From NCBI GenBank assembly GCA_963732905.1, contig CAVTBM010000008.1, forward strand, positions 248,001-312,000: a stretch of DNA of 64,000 nt. The letters run 5' to 3'. Each line of letters begins with the position of its first letter. Position 1 is the stretch's first letter. The position numbers were made by a program, and so were the translations under genes. The notes under the pieces are model-generated. The model ran no database searches and was not told the DNA's origin. It saw only the letters and a list, made by a program, of their open reading frames with translations. Positions 8,717-18,007 of this stretch are shown here, one piece after another. The DNA is from DASQZK01 sp963732905 (GTDB taxonomy: Bacteria > Bacteroidota > Bacteroidia > Bacteroidales > GCA-2748055).

Positions 8717-9598
8717 TCAGGGATAAATCTCCTTCTTCGCTGCGAGGAGAGTGTTTTTTAACAATGAGACAATCGTCATCAGTCCGACACCACCCGGCAC
8801 CGGTGAAATATAGGATGTTCTGGGAGCCACTTCGTCAAATTTGACATCACCTTTGAGTTTCCATCCCGATTTTGTCAGATCTGATTTCACCCTTGTAGTG
8901 CCGACATCGATAACCACGGCGCCCTCTTTGACCATATCAGCAGTTACAAACTCAGGTCTCCCGAGTGCAGCGATCAGGATGTCAGCCTGTCTCGTGATGG
9001 ACGGAAGATCGGCTGTCCGGCTGTGACAAAGCGTTACCGTACAGTTACCGGGGTTTGTTTTTTGTCCGAGGAGAATACTCACAGGCTTTCCTACAATATT
9101 ACTCCGGCCAATGACAACACAATGTTTCCCCGCGGTCTCAATGTTATATCTCTTAAATAAGTCGATGATGCCCAGTGGGGTGGCAGAGATGTATGCCGGA
9201 AGTCCGATAACCATCCTCCCCAGGTTGACAGGATGAAAGCCGTCGACATCCTTTTCCGGGGAAATGGTTTCAATCACTTTATTTTCAGAGATATGACCTG
9301 GAAGGGGAAGCTGAACAATGAAGCCGTCAATATCGGGATCTTTATTCAGTTCAACGACCTTTTTCAGCAATTCCTCCTCGGTAACATTATCCTCATAACG
9401 GATGAGGGTGGATTTAAATCCGACCTGTGCACAGGCTTTGACCTTGTTCCCGACGTAGGTTTCACTACCTCCGTCATGTCCCACCAGAACGGCAGCCAGA
9501 TGAGGTTGTTTGTGCCCTTGCTCTGTCATTAAGCGGACTTCTTCAGCAATTTCAAGTTTAATTTCTTCAGCGATTTTCTTTCCTTCGATCAGTATCAT
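8717..9598 (-). CDS. folD: Bifunctional methylenetetrahydrofolate dehydrogenase/cyclohydrolase
   Basis: Interconverts 5,10-methylene-THF and 10-formyl-THF through NADP-linked dehydrogenase and cyclohydrolase steps, feeding purine and formyl-methionyl-tRNA synthesis. Family landmarks are visible: the SETYVGNKVKACAQVG segment carrying the catalytic Tyr and Lys, DGFIVQLPLP, the Rossmann loop VIGRSNIVGKP and the C-terminal SPVPGGVGLMT. The 294-residue form starting at ATG 9598 (MILIEGKKIAEE) matches family length; an in-frame ATG at 9619 would add seven residues and cannot be excluded. Confidence 0.97.
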   Translation of the reverse strand: MILIEGKKIAEEIKLEIAEEVRLMTEQGHKQPHLAAVLVGHDGGSETYVGNKVKACAQVGFKSTLIRYEDNVTEEELLKKVVELNKDPDIDGFIVQLPLPGHISENKVIETISPEKDVDGFHPVNLGRMVIGLPAYISATPLGIIDLFKRYNIETAGKHCVVIGRSNIVGKPVSILLGQKTNPGNCTVTLCHSRTADLPSITRQADILIAALGRPEFVTADMVKEGAVVIDVGTTRVKSDLTKSGWKLKGDVKFDEVAPRTSYISPVPGGVGLMTIVSLLKNTLLAAKKEIYP

Positions 9599-9792
9599 TT
9601 GTGGTAGGTTTAAAATCATTTATGAGCGGGTATTCGATGATCCTTAATCTTATTCTTTTCCCCCGGAACCCAAACAGTTTGAGGCCCTTCAAATAATCGA
9701 GGGCAGGGAAGAATCAACGGCCAAAGCAGAGTTCTGCTTCATACTCCGGAGTCCGGTGAACCTTAAATGCCCTGATAGATATAACTACTGCG

Positions 9793-11127
9793 CTATCTTT
9801 TCATTATCTGATTATTCCCTGCCATCCTGGCCATATTTTTTCCGCCACTCATCATCTTCATCATTTTCCTCGTATCGTCAAACTGTTTGATGAGCCGGTT
9901 GACTTCCTGGATGGTAGTACCACTGCCAATGGAGATACGTTTTCGTCTGCTCCCGTTCAGGATGACGGGATTTTCCCGTTCTTCCGGGGTCATCGCCCTG
10001 ATAATGGCCTCCACGCCCTTGAATGCGTCGTCGTCGATATCGAGATCTTTTATGGCTTTCCCCACGCCGGGGATCATGCTGGCAAGGTCCTTAATGTTTC
10101 CCATCTTCTTGATCTGCTGGATCTGTGACAGGAAATCATCAAAATTAAACTGGTTTTTGGCAATTTTTTTCTGAAGCTTCCTGGCCTCATCGACATCGAA
10201 TTGTTCCTGGGCCCGTTCAACAAGTGAGACAATATCGCCCATACCCAGGATACGGTCGGCCATACGGGCAGGGTGAAAGACATCCACGGCATCCAGTTTT
10301 TCTCCCGTTCCCACAAACTTGACAGGCTTGTCAACAACAGCTCTGATCGAGAGGGCCGCCCCGCCCCGCGTATCCCCGTCAAGTTTGGTCAGGACCACTC
10401 CATCGAAATCCAGCCTGTTATTGAATTCCCTGGCTGTGTTTACGGCATCCTGACCAGTCATGGAATCGACTACAAACAATATCTCGTGAGGACTGACTGC
10501 ATCTTTAATGTCGGAGATCTCATTCATCATCTGTTCATCAATGGCCAGACGGCCGGCAGTATCGATTATCACGACATTATAACCTTGCAGGCGGGCTTCT
10601 TTGATGGCGGATTTGGCAATTTTAACAGGGTTCACGTTGTCCGCTTCCGTATAAACCGGGACTTCCACCTGTTCCCCCAGGATCTTCAGCTGCTCAATAG
10701 CCGCTGGACGGTAAACATCGCAGGCAACAAGAAGCGGGTTTTTGCCTTTTTTTTGTTTCAGATACCTTGCCAGTTTTCCTGAAAACGTCGTTTTACCCGA
10801 ACCCTGAAGGCCGGCAATCAATATAACGGCAGGATTGGCTTTAAGGTTAATTTCTTCACTGGCACCGCCCATCAGCCCGGTAAGTTCTTCGTGAACGATC
10901 TTAATCATCATCTGCCCGGGCTTGACCGCCGTCAGAACGTTCGCCCCAAGGGCCTTTTCCTTCACCGAGTCGGTGAAATTCTTGGCAATTTTGTAGTTGA
11001 CATCGGCATCGAGAAGTGCACGCCTGACATCTTTTAACGTTTCAGCTACGTTAATCTCCGTAATAGTCCCCTGGCCCTTCAGCAGCTTGAAGGATCGGTC
11101 AAGTCTTTCGCTTAAATTTTCAAACAT
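9793..11127 (-). CDS. ffh: Signal recognition particle GTPase Ffh
   Basis: Binds 4.5S RNA and hydrophobic signal sequences on ribosomes and delivers them to FtsY at the membrane. The 444-residue protein has the helical N domain, a G domain with P-loop GLQGSGKTT (residues 106-114), DTAGR and TKLDGD motifs, and a methionine-rich M domain ending in KMMKMMSGGKNMARM, with the RNA-binding SRRKRISIGSG segment. It is full length. It stands alone and divergent from the lipoprotein at 11451, with an excellent promoter just upstream. Confidence 0.98.
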   Translation of the reverse strand: MFENLSERLDRSFKLLKGQGTITEINVAETLKDVRRALLDADVNYKIAKNFTDSVKEKALGANVLTAVKPGQMMIKIVHEELTGLMGGASEEINLKANPAVILIAGLQGSGKTTFSGKLARYLKQKKGKNPLLVACDVYRPAAIEQLKILGEQVEVPVYTEADNVNPVKIAKSAIKEARLQGYNVVIIDTAGRLAIDEQMMNEISDIKDAVSPHEILFVVDSMTGQDAVNTAREFNNRLDFDGVVLTKLDGDTRGGAALSIRAVVDKPVKFVGTGEKLDAVDVFHPARMADRILGMGDIVSLVERAQEQFDVDEARKLQKKIAKNQFNFDDFLSQIQQIKKMGNIKDLASMIPGVGKAIKDLDIDDDAFKGVEAIIRAMTPEERENPVILNGSRRKRISIGSGTTIQEVNRLIKQFDDTRKMMKMMSGGKNMARMAGNNQIMKR

Positions 11128-11153
11128 AGTTCTGGTCCATTTTTAAACGGCAA

Positions 11154-11185
11154 CAAAAATACACAAAAATGATATCAGAAACAAA
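11154..11185 (-). promoter_or_regulatory. Core promoter of ffh
   Basis: On the minus strand TTTG (11185-11182) is followed after exactly 20 bases by TATTTTTG (11161-11154), a complete match to the Bacteroidota primary sigma-factor consensus TTTG-N19-21-TAnnTTTG. Transcription would start near 11148, leaving a leader of about 20 bases. Confidence 0.8.
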
Positions 11186-11450
11186 GCCCTCCGGCATCGA
11201 ACTGTCACCTGAAAACCGGTTCATTGTGGAATTATTATCTCAGTCCGGCGCTAAAATCAGACAGGGATATTATTTAGTAGCATTGAACAGACCAATAAAA
11301 TAATGGTACAAATTTTGAACGGTAGCACTGGACCTTTGTTTGACATGTTACACAAGCCCGGTACTTAAAAGCAGGATTCACCGGCTTTTTTCTTAAATAT
11401 TCACTGAACTTTTATATCTTTAAAACTGAATTTCTGAATTAAATTTTGGT
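11186..11450. other. Remainder of the ffh / lipoprotein divergent gap
   Basis: The gap between ffh and the lipoprotein gene is 323 bases. Apart from the ffh promoter, only a TATCTTTA at 11415-11422 is suggestive, as a near-consensus -7 box 29 bases before the ATG at 11451. I see no RNA structure or gene. Confidence 0.4.
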
Positions 11451-14048
11451 ATGCCGAAACCGAACATATTTCATTACATATTCATAGCTTTTCTTGTCAT
11501 TCCTGGCGGATGCAGGTCCAGAACTCATATTGTCAGCCTGCAATCCCAGTGGTCTTCTCTCGATCCTATGACCATACCTTTGAATATACGTGAAAAGGAA
11601 TATGATAAGGGAAACCTCGTTTCAAATTCGTCCTTCGAATTCGGCCGGTATTATAATGTCGATACCGTCAATCTCTCTTTTAACCTGCCCGGCTGGAAAA
11701 AGGTTGGAGAAGATGTGGACTGGACGAATATTCAGGACAAGTCGGGGTTTGAAGCTGACGAAGCTTTCAGTGGTATTCATGCCATCAAGATTATCCGGGA
11801 TAAAGCTGATGAGACGGATACACAGGGTGAGGGAATCATCAGCGATTATATCAAAGTCATCCCCGGAAATTACCGTTTGTCCATGGATATCAGGTTAAGC
11901 CATGTGGAGTCGGGATTGGGCCGATTGGGCACAAATATATACGATGCCGTGAATATCGTGCTGTATTTCTACGACCGGAACAAGGTCATGATCCGCAGTC
12001 AGGCCTACCATCCCACCTACAATCACCGGATCGATAACAGCTTCAAAGGACAACCTTTCTCTAATTTCCGATATATCAATGAATATGGATGGGGCCGACT
12101 TATTGCCCGTTCCGGCAATTTCCCCTTCGATGAAGGAAATCTCCCCGATGAAACCCGTTATGTGAGAATTTTCGCAGGACTGAAAGGTACCGGCAGTATG
12201 TGGGTCGATATGGTGGATTACAGGTACTCCAGGAATAACTTTACCTTTCTGGAAAAAGTGAAACCCCTGTTCGATTCCACCCTTGAATACTCAGAATTTT
12301 TACTGCCAAAGCCGCAAAAAGCCACTTCCCCAAAGGATATAAGCCTGGTGAAGATGAATGATGATCAGAAAAAATTAAAACCGCTGATACTCATTCCCTC
12401 CAATTCCAGTGATTACGTCAAAAGGATCATCGCAGGGTTCGTCGGCGATCTGCGAAATAAAGGACTTTACACTAAACGCGAAAATCCGGTAGTTACAAGA
12501 ATTTCATCATCAGTATTGGAATCAGGGAGACTGATTTTTAGTTTCGGAAATACAGATCTCGCCAATCAGTTTTCCAGTCAGCTTCCGGTGGATGAAATTC
12601 TCAATCGTCAACAGGCTTATTTTATCAAAAGAATGAGTACCGTTGGGCAGGTTATCTTCGTGGGCTCGACAGATAATCAGGGATTGTTTCATGCTGTGAA
12701 TACACTTACACAACTCATTGATATAAATACACTTACATATCATCATTTTGACATTCTTGATTATCCTGATTTCCTGGATCGTGGCATGATCCTGCCGGAA
12801 GGAGATGCTGATAACCGGGTTCTTAAAACGGATGACCTGGATTTCCTGGTAAATTCGGGAATAAACGATTATATCATTGAAGCCCGCGGTGATCAGGTAA
12901 ATTCTGATGACCTTATAAGGATCTGTAAACCAGGTCTTCATGCTCTAAGCGTTCTAAGAAAAAATGAACCTTTTATCAGGAGCGGAGTGTCATTAAGAGA
13001 TCAAAAATTTCCCCTTTTAAACAATTTGAGGAGCCAGGGTGTGGATGAAAACAGCAAAACTTTTCTCGACGCGGTTCAAAAGGAATCGGAACATACAGCT
13101 TTAGCCATATCTGGTTGTTCCCTGTTGGGAAAGGACATTGTGATTCTGTCAGATTTAAGTCTTTGGAGAAGCCTGGATATTGGTTCACTTAGTACCTCAG
13201 TTAAAATGCTGGGGGAAAAGCCGTTTTTAAGATATATGACCATTCGTGATGTCTACTGGAAAGGGTTACTCAACAATGAAAAAAGGGATACCTCCATCCA
13301 GACTTATCTGTTCCCGCTTCTTGCGGATAACAGGCTCAGGAATCAGATGGATCCGGAAGAATTCTGCTATTATAAGTCTTTTGAGAAATTTTCCGGACTG
13401 TTTGATGATGAATTGTGGACTGGTCCGGCGCCCTTTTCAACCATGATTGATAATGTGGATCTGACGCAGTTTATGACTGGCAATCCGCTGTCTATTAGGT
13501 TTTTTGACAACACACTCACTGCAAGAAATGAAGACCGTGTAATGGGAGGATATGCATCAAGGTATCCGGGAAAGGCTTCTACAGGAGCTTTATTTCAACC
13601 CTATGAAGTTGAATTTACGCCCGATATCCGGGAAAATGTAAAGGGAGAATGTATCCTCAATATTGCGGACACCGATGAACTGACAGTCATCAGGCTGGCC
13701 ACGGCTGCTGATTACCTTTGGAATAATTCAGGTTATGACCCCTGGTTTTCTGTCTGGAAAGTACTGGTTTTGAGGTACGGAAAGGAAACTGCTGAGGACC
13801 TGGTGTGGTTTAATGACTTGTATTACAGTCTGCTTTCACTGTGCATGAGGCTTGAAAATTCAGGCTATAATCAAAAGCTGATGAAATCAGGTGACGAGAT
13901 CGTTGTCCAGCTCGATTCTTACTGGGGAAATATCAAGAGCCAGTTGACAAAGAACGGGGATTTTCTGAATGATTTATCCGATCTGAAGAACAGGGTTATA
14001 TCCAGGTTTTACGACGCGAAAAAGATCCCTGAAGCAGTGCAGAGATAA
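11451..14048 (+). CDS. GH20/GH84-like lipoprotein with shortened catalytic region
   Basis: An 865-residue probable lipoprotein (signal ending VIPGGC, Cys21). Regions: residues about 55-255 look like a carbohydrate-binding beta-sandwich (NSSFEFGRY, FSGIHAIKI); about 315-440 resemble the N-terminal domain shared by GH20/GH84 hexosaminidases, ending in VGSTDNQGLFHAVNTL and DYPDFLDRG; about 680-865 resemble the end of the GH84 barrel plus its helical C-terminus (FDNTLTARNEDR, LATAADYLWNN). Between about 445 and 680 I cannot place a normal GH84 catalytic core or its paired Asp motif, and the stretch looks shorter than a barrel. It may be a divergent or inactive beta-N-acetylglucosaminidase relative. 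It is a monocistronic gene. Confidence 0.65.
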   Translation: MPKPNIFHYIFIAFLVIPGGCRSRTHIVSLQSQWSSLDPMTIPLNIREKEYDKGNLVSNSSFEFGRYYNVDTVNLSFNLPGWKKVGEDVDWTNIQDKSGFEADEAFSGIHAIKIIRDKADETDTQGEGIISDYIKVIPGNYRLSMDIRLSHVESGLGRLGTNIYDAVNIVLYFYDRNKVMIRSQAYHPTYNHRIDNSFKGQPFSNFRYINEYGWGRLIARSGNFPFDEGNLPDETRYVRIFAGLKGTGSMWVDMVDYRYSRNNFTFLEKVKPLFDSTLEYSEFLLPKPQKATSPKDISLVKMNDDQKKLKPLILIPSNSSDYVKRIIAGFVGDLRNKGLYTKRENPVVTRISSSVLESGRLIFSFGNTDLANQFSSQLPVDEILNRQQAYFIKRMSTVGQVIFVGSTDNQGLFHAVNTLTQLIDINTLTYHHFDILDYPDFLDRGMILPEGDADNRVLKTDDLDFLVNSGINDYIIEARGDQVNSDDLIRICKPGLHALSVLRKNEPFIRSGVSLRDQKFPLLNNLRSQGVDENSKTFLDAVQKESEHTALAISGCSLLGKDIVILSDLSLWRSLDIGSLSTSVKMLGEKPFLRYMTIRDVYWKGLLNNEKRDTSIQTYLFPLLADNRLRNQMDPEEFCYYKSFEKFSGLFDDELWTGPAPFSTMIDNVDLTQFMTGNPLSIRFFDNTLTARNEDRVMGGYASRYPGKASTGALFQPYEVEFTPDIRENVKGECILNIADTDELTVIRLATAADYLWNNSGYDPWFSVWKVLVLRYGKETAEDLVWFNDLYYSLLSLCMRLENSGYNQKLMKSGDEIVVQLDSYWGNIKSQLTKNGDFLNDLSDLKNRVISRFYDAKKIPEAVQR

Positions 14049-14076
14049 GCCCATTTTGATGAAATTCTTCTTTACT

Positions 14077-14109
14077 TTTAATAAATCGTTGAAATAATTT
14101 TTAATTTTG
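14077..14109 (+). promoter_or_regulatory. Candidate promoter of the TPR-comA-DUF368-aroE operon
   Basis: TTTA (14077-14080) and, after 21 bases, TAATTTTG (14102-14109), a full match to TAnnTTTG with one mismatch in the -33 box. It ends 22 bases before the ATG at 14132. Confidence 0.55.
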
Positions 14110-14131
14110 AGGTCAAACACATTCATGATTC

Positions 14132-15547
14132 ATGGATAAAGAACCTGATAAAATGCAGGAGGGTAACGAATTTCCAGAGGTGCTGAGGAAATACCAGGAG
14201 ATGATTGAAAGAAAGGTTTCCTACTTTTTTGACGTGGAAGAATATGAGGAAATCATTGATTATTTTCTTGATATCAGGGATTTCAGGTTGGCCCAGGAGG
14301 CTGTGGGGATTGCGCTTATACAGCATCCGGGATCCTACGACCTTATGATTAAGCTTGTGCATATTCACCTGGAGTCAGGGAAAGCTGCTCATGCGTTGGA
14401 GATTCTTAACAATCTGCCCGAGTATGAAAGGGATGGTGCTGAATTTTTTCTTCTTAAAGGTACGGCCCTTGCCCAGCTCGGAAAACTGAGGGATGCTGAA
14501 CGAATGTTCGATACAGCACTTGGAAAATCAGTGGATGATGAAGCGGAGACACTTATCAATATCTCCATTGCTTTTGAAAATGCGCGGCATTACCGTCTTG
14601 CTGTTAAATACCTCAGAATGGCTTATGAACAGGATCCTTTCAATATAACCGTTCTGTACGACCTTGGGTATTATTATGAACGTCTTCACAATTATCATCT
14701 GAGTATTAAATTCTATAACCGCTACCTGGATATTGATCCTTTTTCAGAAAATGTATGGTATAATCTCGGTGTGGTATATTATAAAATAAATAAAACAGAT
14801 AAATCCATTGAAGCATACGATTATGCCATCGCTGTGAACCCCACATATGCTTCCGCATATTTTAACAAGGCTAATATATATGCCAATAATAAGGAGTATC
14901 TGAAAGCCATAAAAGTGTACAGTGATTTTCTTGAACTGGAACCTGAAAATGTTCAGGGCTGGTGTTACCTTGGTGAATGTTTCGAAGAAACGAGTCATTA
15001 TGGTAAAGCTTTGGAAATCTACAAGAAGGTTATTAATATCGATAACTCATGGCCCGACGGCTGGTATGGTGCCGGAATCGCCCTGATGTACATGGAAAAG
15101 CACCGGGAAGCAGGAACCTATCTGCTGAAAGCCATCGAATTCGATAAAGATAACCCAGAATACTGGTTCACCCTCGGCGAGAATTATGAAAAGGAAGGGA
15201 AGATCAGGGAAGCCCTGAAAAGTTACAGTCAGGTTACGGAACTCGATCATGATGACAGGGAAGCCTGGATCCGGCTGGCTACAATTTATATTAACGACCT
15301 GGAATTCGAAAAAGCGCTGACAATCCTCAGGGATGCTTACCAGTATAATTTTTCTTCACAGGATATAATCTACATGCTTTCTGCCGTATATTTTAAGCTG
15401 AATGATAAGGAAGCCGGAATACGTTTCCTTGAAAAAGCACTTGAACAGGGGGAAGGTGCCCTCAACTTGTTTTTTGAGATCTTTCCGGAAGGACAGACCA
15501 ACGAACAAATTCAGAATCTCATTAATAAAGATCAGAAACCAGAATAA
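14132..15547 (+). CDS. Tetratricopeptide repeat protein
   Basis: A 471-residue protein without a signal peptide made almost entirely of TPR units, about ten to twelve, recognisable by the repeated pattern of Trp/Tyr-x2-Leu-Gly/Ala-x3-Tyr and Ala-x3-Tyr (for instance NVWYNLGVVYYKINKTDKSI and EYWFTLGENYEKEGKIREAL). TPR arrays are protein-interaction scaffolds; no enzyme domain is present and the partner is unknown. It is the first gene of an apparent operon with comA (one base between stop and next ATG), a DUF368 transporter and aroE. Confidence 0.88.
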   Translation: MDKEPDKMQEGNEFPEVLRKYQEMIERKVSYFFDVEEYEEIIDYFLDIRDFRLAQEAVGIALIQHPGSYDLMIKLVHIHLESGKAAHALEILNNLPEYERDGAEFFLLKGTALAQLGKLRDAERMFDTALGKSVDDEAETLINISIAFENARHYRLAVKYLRMAYEQDPFNITVLYDLGYYYERLHNYHLSIKFYNRYLDIDPFSENVWYNLGVVYYKINKTDKSIEAYDYAIAVNPTYASAYFNKANIYANNKEYLKAIKVYSDFLELEPENVQGWCYLGECFEETSHYGKALEIYKKVINIDNSWPDGWYGAGIALMYMEKHREAGTYLLKAIEFDKDNPEYWFTLGENYEKEGKIREALKSYSQVTELDHDDREAWIRLATIYINDLEFEKALTILRDAYQYNFSSQDIIYMLSAVYFKLNDKEAGIRFLEKALEQGEGALNLFFEIFPEGQTNEQIQNLINKDQKPE

Positions 15548-15548
15548 G

Positions 15549-16331
15549 ATGAGCACTATTTTACCATTCATTCCGGAAAGAACAATTAAGGAAAGGGAAT
15601 CAGGACTGACCATGATGATGGATAAAGGACTGAGCATAAGAGAAGCCGAAAGTTACATTGAAAGTAGTGGTGAGTTTTCGGATATGGTTAAATTTGGATT
15701 CGGAACGGCGCTCTTTGCCAAGTCCATAAAGGAAAAAATCAGGCTTTTTAAGTCAGCACATTTACATCCCTATTTTGGAGGGACATTATTTGAGGCTTTT
15801 ATCGTTCGCGATATGTTTGATGAGTTCAGAAAATTTCTTTCTGATGCCGGAGTGGAAATGGTTGAAGTATCCGACGGATCCATGAAACTCGGACATGCCG
15901 ATAAATTAAGATATATTCGTGAGCTGAGTAAAGATTTCAGGGTATTATCAGAGGTGGGTTCCAAAGTCAAAGGCGTTGAGCTTGCTCCCGACGAATGGGT
16001 GCAGAATATGAAGACGGAACTCGAAAATGGTGCCTGGAAAGTGATTGCTGAAGCCCGTGAAAGTGGAACAATCGGTATTTATAATCAGGATGGTTCCGCC
16101 AATATTGAAATCATTGACGATATCATCGAACATGTAGCCGTTGAAAATGTGATATGGGAAGCACCCAATAAAGCGCAGCAGGTATGGTTTATAAACCTTC
16201 TCGGAGCTAATGTCAATCTGGGTAATATTGCTCCTGCCGAAGTTGTCTCTCTCGAAGCTCTTCGTCTTGGCCTGCGCGGTGATACCTTTTTTAACTTTCT
16301 CCCTGAAAAGTATCACGATAAGAAATTATGA
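15549..16331 (+). CDS. comA: Phosphosulfolactate synthase (ComA family)
   Basis: A 260-residue TIM-barrel protein of the ComA family, which adds sulfite to phosphoenolpyruvate to give (2R)-phosphosulfolactate, the first step of coenzyme M synthesis in methanogens. Family segments seen include KFGFGTALF, HPYFGGTLFEAF, VEVSDGSMKL and LEALRLGLRGDTF. The start at 15549 leaves one base after the TPR stop; an upstream in-frame extension to 15402 lies within the TPR gene and is rejected. ComB or ComC partners are not in the window, so the bacterial end product (sulfolactate or another sulfonate) is open. The stop overlaps the DUF368 start as ATGA. Confidence 0.88.
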   Translation: MSTILPFIPERTIKERESGLTMMMDKGLSIREAESYIESSGEFSDMVKFGFGTALFAKSIKEKIRLFKSAHLHPYFGGTLFEAFIVRDMFDEFRKFLSDAGVEMVEVSDGSMKLGHADKLRYIRELSKDFRVLSEVGSKVKGVELAPDEWVQNMKTELENGAWKVIAEARESGTIGIYNQDGSANIEIIDDIIEHVAVENVIWEAPNKAQQVWFINLLGANVNLGNIAPAEVVSLEALRLGLRGDTFFNFLPEKYHDKKL

Positions 16332-17245
16332 GAAGACCAATGGACTACCTCATGCTCATTCTGAAGGGAATCGGCATGGGGGCATCTGATGTTGTTCCCG
16401 GTGTTTCCGGTGGCACTATCGCCTTCATTTCAGGAATTTACGAAGAACTTGTTGATGCAATCAAATCCATAAATATCGGAGCTTTGGGGCTTTTGATTCA
16501 TCTAAGGATTGGCGCATTCTGGAAACAGATCAACGGTTGGTTCCTGTTGTGTGTTTTTTCCGGTGTGCTTGTCAGTGTCTTTTCCCTTGCACACCTCCTG
16601 CAGTACCTGTTGCTGAACTACCCGTCAATGGTATGGTCGTTCTTTTTCGGCCTGGTCATTGCCTCAGCTGTTATGGTGCTTGGCGATATCAAAAAATGGA
16701 CATCGCTGACGGTCGTCACAACAATAGCAGGAACCGTCATTGCATGGATTATTACAAGTGTGTCACCGGCATCAACAACTGACGCCACCTGGTTTGTATT
16801 TGTTTCAGGTGTTTTAGCCATCTGTGCCATGATCCTTCCGGGAATATCGGGGAGTTTTATCCTGCTCCTGTTGGGAAAGTATACCTATATTCTGGGCGCC
16901 GTGAGTGACTTCCAGATAGGAATATTGCTGGTTTTCGCGGCAGGGGCTGTCATTGGGCTGATCTCATTCTCAAATGTTCTGTCGTGGTTGTTGAAAAAAT
17001 TCCGTTACCCTACCGTAGGTCTGCTTGCCGGATTTATGATAGGTTCCCTGAACAAGATCTGGCCCTGGAAAGTTACCCTGCAGACCTTTACCGACAGCCG
17101 AGGTATGGAACAACCCCTTATTGAGAAAAATATTCTGCCTGTAATCACAGCCCATTCCGGTTTTATCTCTGCCATTCTGCTGATACTGGCAGGGTTTTTT
17201 CTTATATTTATCCTTAACCGTATCTCGAAATTGAAAACCATCTGA
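16328..17245 (+). CDS. DUF368 polyprenyl-phosphate transporter (PopT family)
   Basis: A 305-residue inner-membrane protein with about eight to nine hydrophobic segments. The N-terminal GIGMGASDVVPGVSGGT and the internal repeat-like CAMILPGISGSFILLLLGK are the paired family motifs of DUF368. Members have been shown in other bacteria to help return undecaprenyl phosphate across the membrane for reuse in cell-wall and glycan synthesis; that function is inferred here by family. Start ATG 16328 overlaps the comA stop, indicating coupling, and aroE follows ten bases later. Confidence 0.9.
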   Translation: MRRPMDYLMLILKGIGMGASDVVPGVSGGTIAFISGIYEELVDAIKSINIGALGLLIHLRIGAFWKQINGWFLLCVFSGVLVSVFSLAHLLQYLLLNYPSMVWSFFFGLVIASAVMVLGDIKKWTSLTVVTTIAGTVIAWIITSVSPASTTDATWFVFVSGVLAICAMILPGISGSFILLLLGKYTYILGAVSDFQIGILLVFAAGAVIGLISFSNVLSWLLKKFRYPTVGLLAGFMIGSLNKIWPWKVTLQTFTDSRGMEQPLIEKNILPVITAHSGFISAILLILAGFFLIFILNRISKLKTI

Positions 17246-17254
17246 AAAAAAACC

Positions 17255-18004
17255 ATGAAGATTTACGGACTTATCGGTTATCCGCTTGAACATTCTTTTT
17301 CGAAAAAATTCTTTACGGAAAAATTTGAAAATGAGAATATCTGTGACTGTAGCTATCGCAATTTTTCGCTTAAAGATATCAGTGATTTCCCTTCACTTAT
17401 GCGAAATACAACAGGACTGTCGGGCCTCAATGTGACGATTCCCTACAAAGAAAAAATTCTCTCTTTCTTAAACGAACTTGATCCGGTTGCTGAAGCCACG
17501 GGAGCAGTAAATACCATAAAAATCACCGGACAGGATAATGATAAATATCTTAAAGGCTTCAATACCGATGTTTATGGATTCAGGGAATCGCTGATGCCTT
17601 TTCTGGATCCGTCACACCAAATATCAGCCCTGATTCTTGGTACAGGCGGAGCATCAAAAGCGGTGAGCTATGTGCTTCAGGGTCTTGGTATAGGGGCACT
17701 CTTTGTCAGCAGGAGCAAGAAAAGAGGTGTTGTCATCAATTATGAAATGCTCACTCCTGAAATTGTTGCAAGTCATAAACTGATAATAAACACCACGCCT
17801 CTGGGCACATTTCCCGATACTGACGGATTTCCCGCCATTCCGTATGAAGCCGTTTCATCAGGGCATATTCTTTTCGATCTTGTATACAATCCTTCGGTAA
17901 CGGTCTTTTTATCCCGCGGAAAGGAAAACGGGGCCATTACCGTGAATGGTTTGGAAATGCTGAAGCTCCAGGCAGAAAAAGCCTGGGAGATTTGGACCAG
18001 CTGA
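17255..18004 (+). CDS. aroE: Shikimate dehydrogenase
   Basis: Reduces 3-dehydroshikimate to shikimate with NADPH in aromatic amino acid synthesis. The 249-residue protein shows the substrate site IGYPLEHSFSK, the catalytic-lysine segment GLNVTIPYKE, a GAVNTI segment, the Rossmann loop LGTGGASKAV and the closing NGLEMLKLQAEKAWEIW. Slightly short but complete, as is common in Bacteroidota. It is the last gene of the TPR-comA-DUF368-aroE cluster and converges on truA with three bases between the genes. Confidence 0.96.
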   Translation: MKIYGLIGYPLEHSFSKKFFTEKFENENICDCSYRNFSLKDISDFPSLMRNTTGLSGLNVTIPYKEKILSFLNELDPVAEATGAVNTIKITGQDNDKYLKGFNTDVYGFRESLMPFLDPSHQISALILGTGGASKAVSYVLQGLGIGALFVSRSKKRGVVINYEMLTPEIVASHKLIINTTPLGTFPDTDGFPAIPYEAVSSGHILFDLVYNPSVTVFLSRGKENGAITVNGLEMLKLQAEKAWEIWTS

Positions 18005-18007
18005 TGG

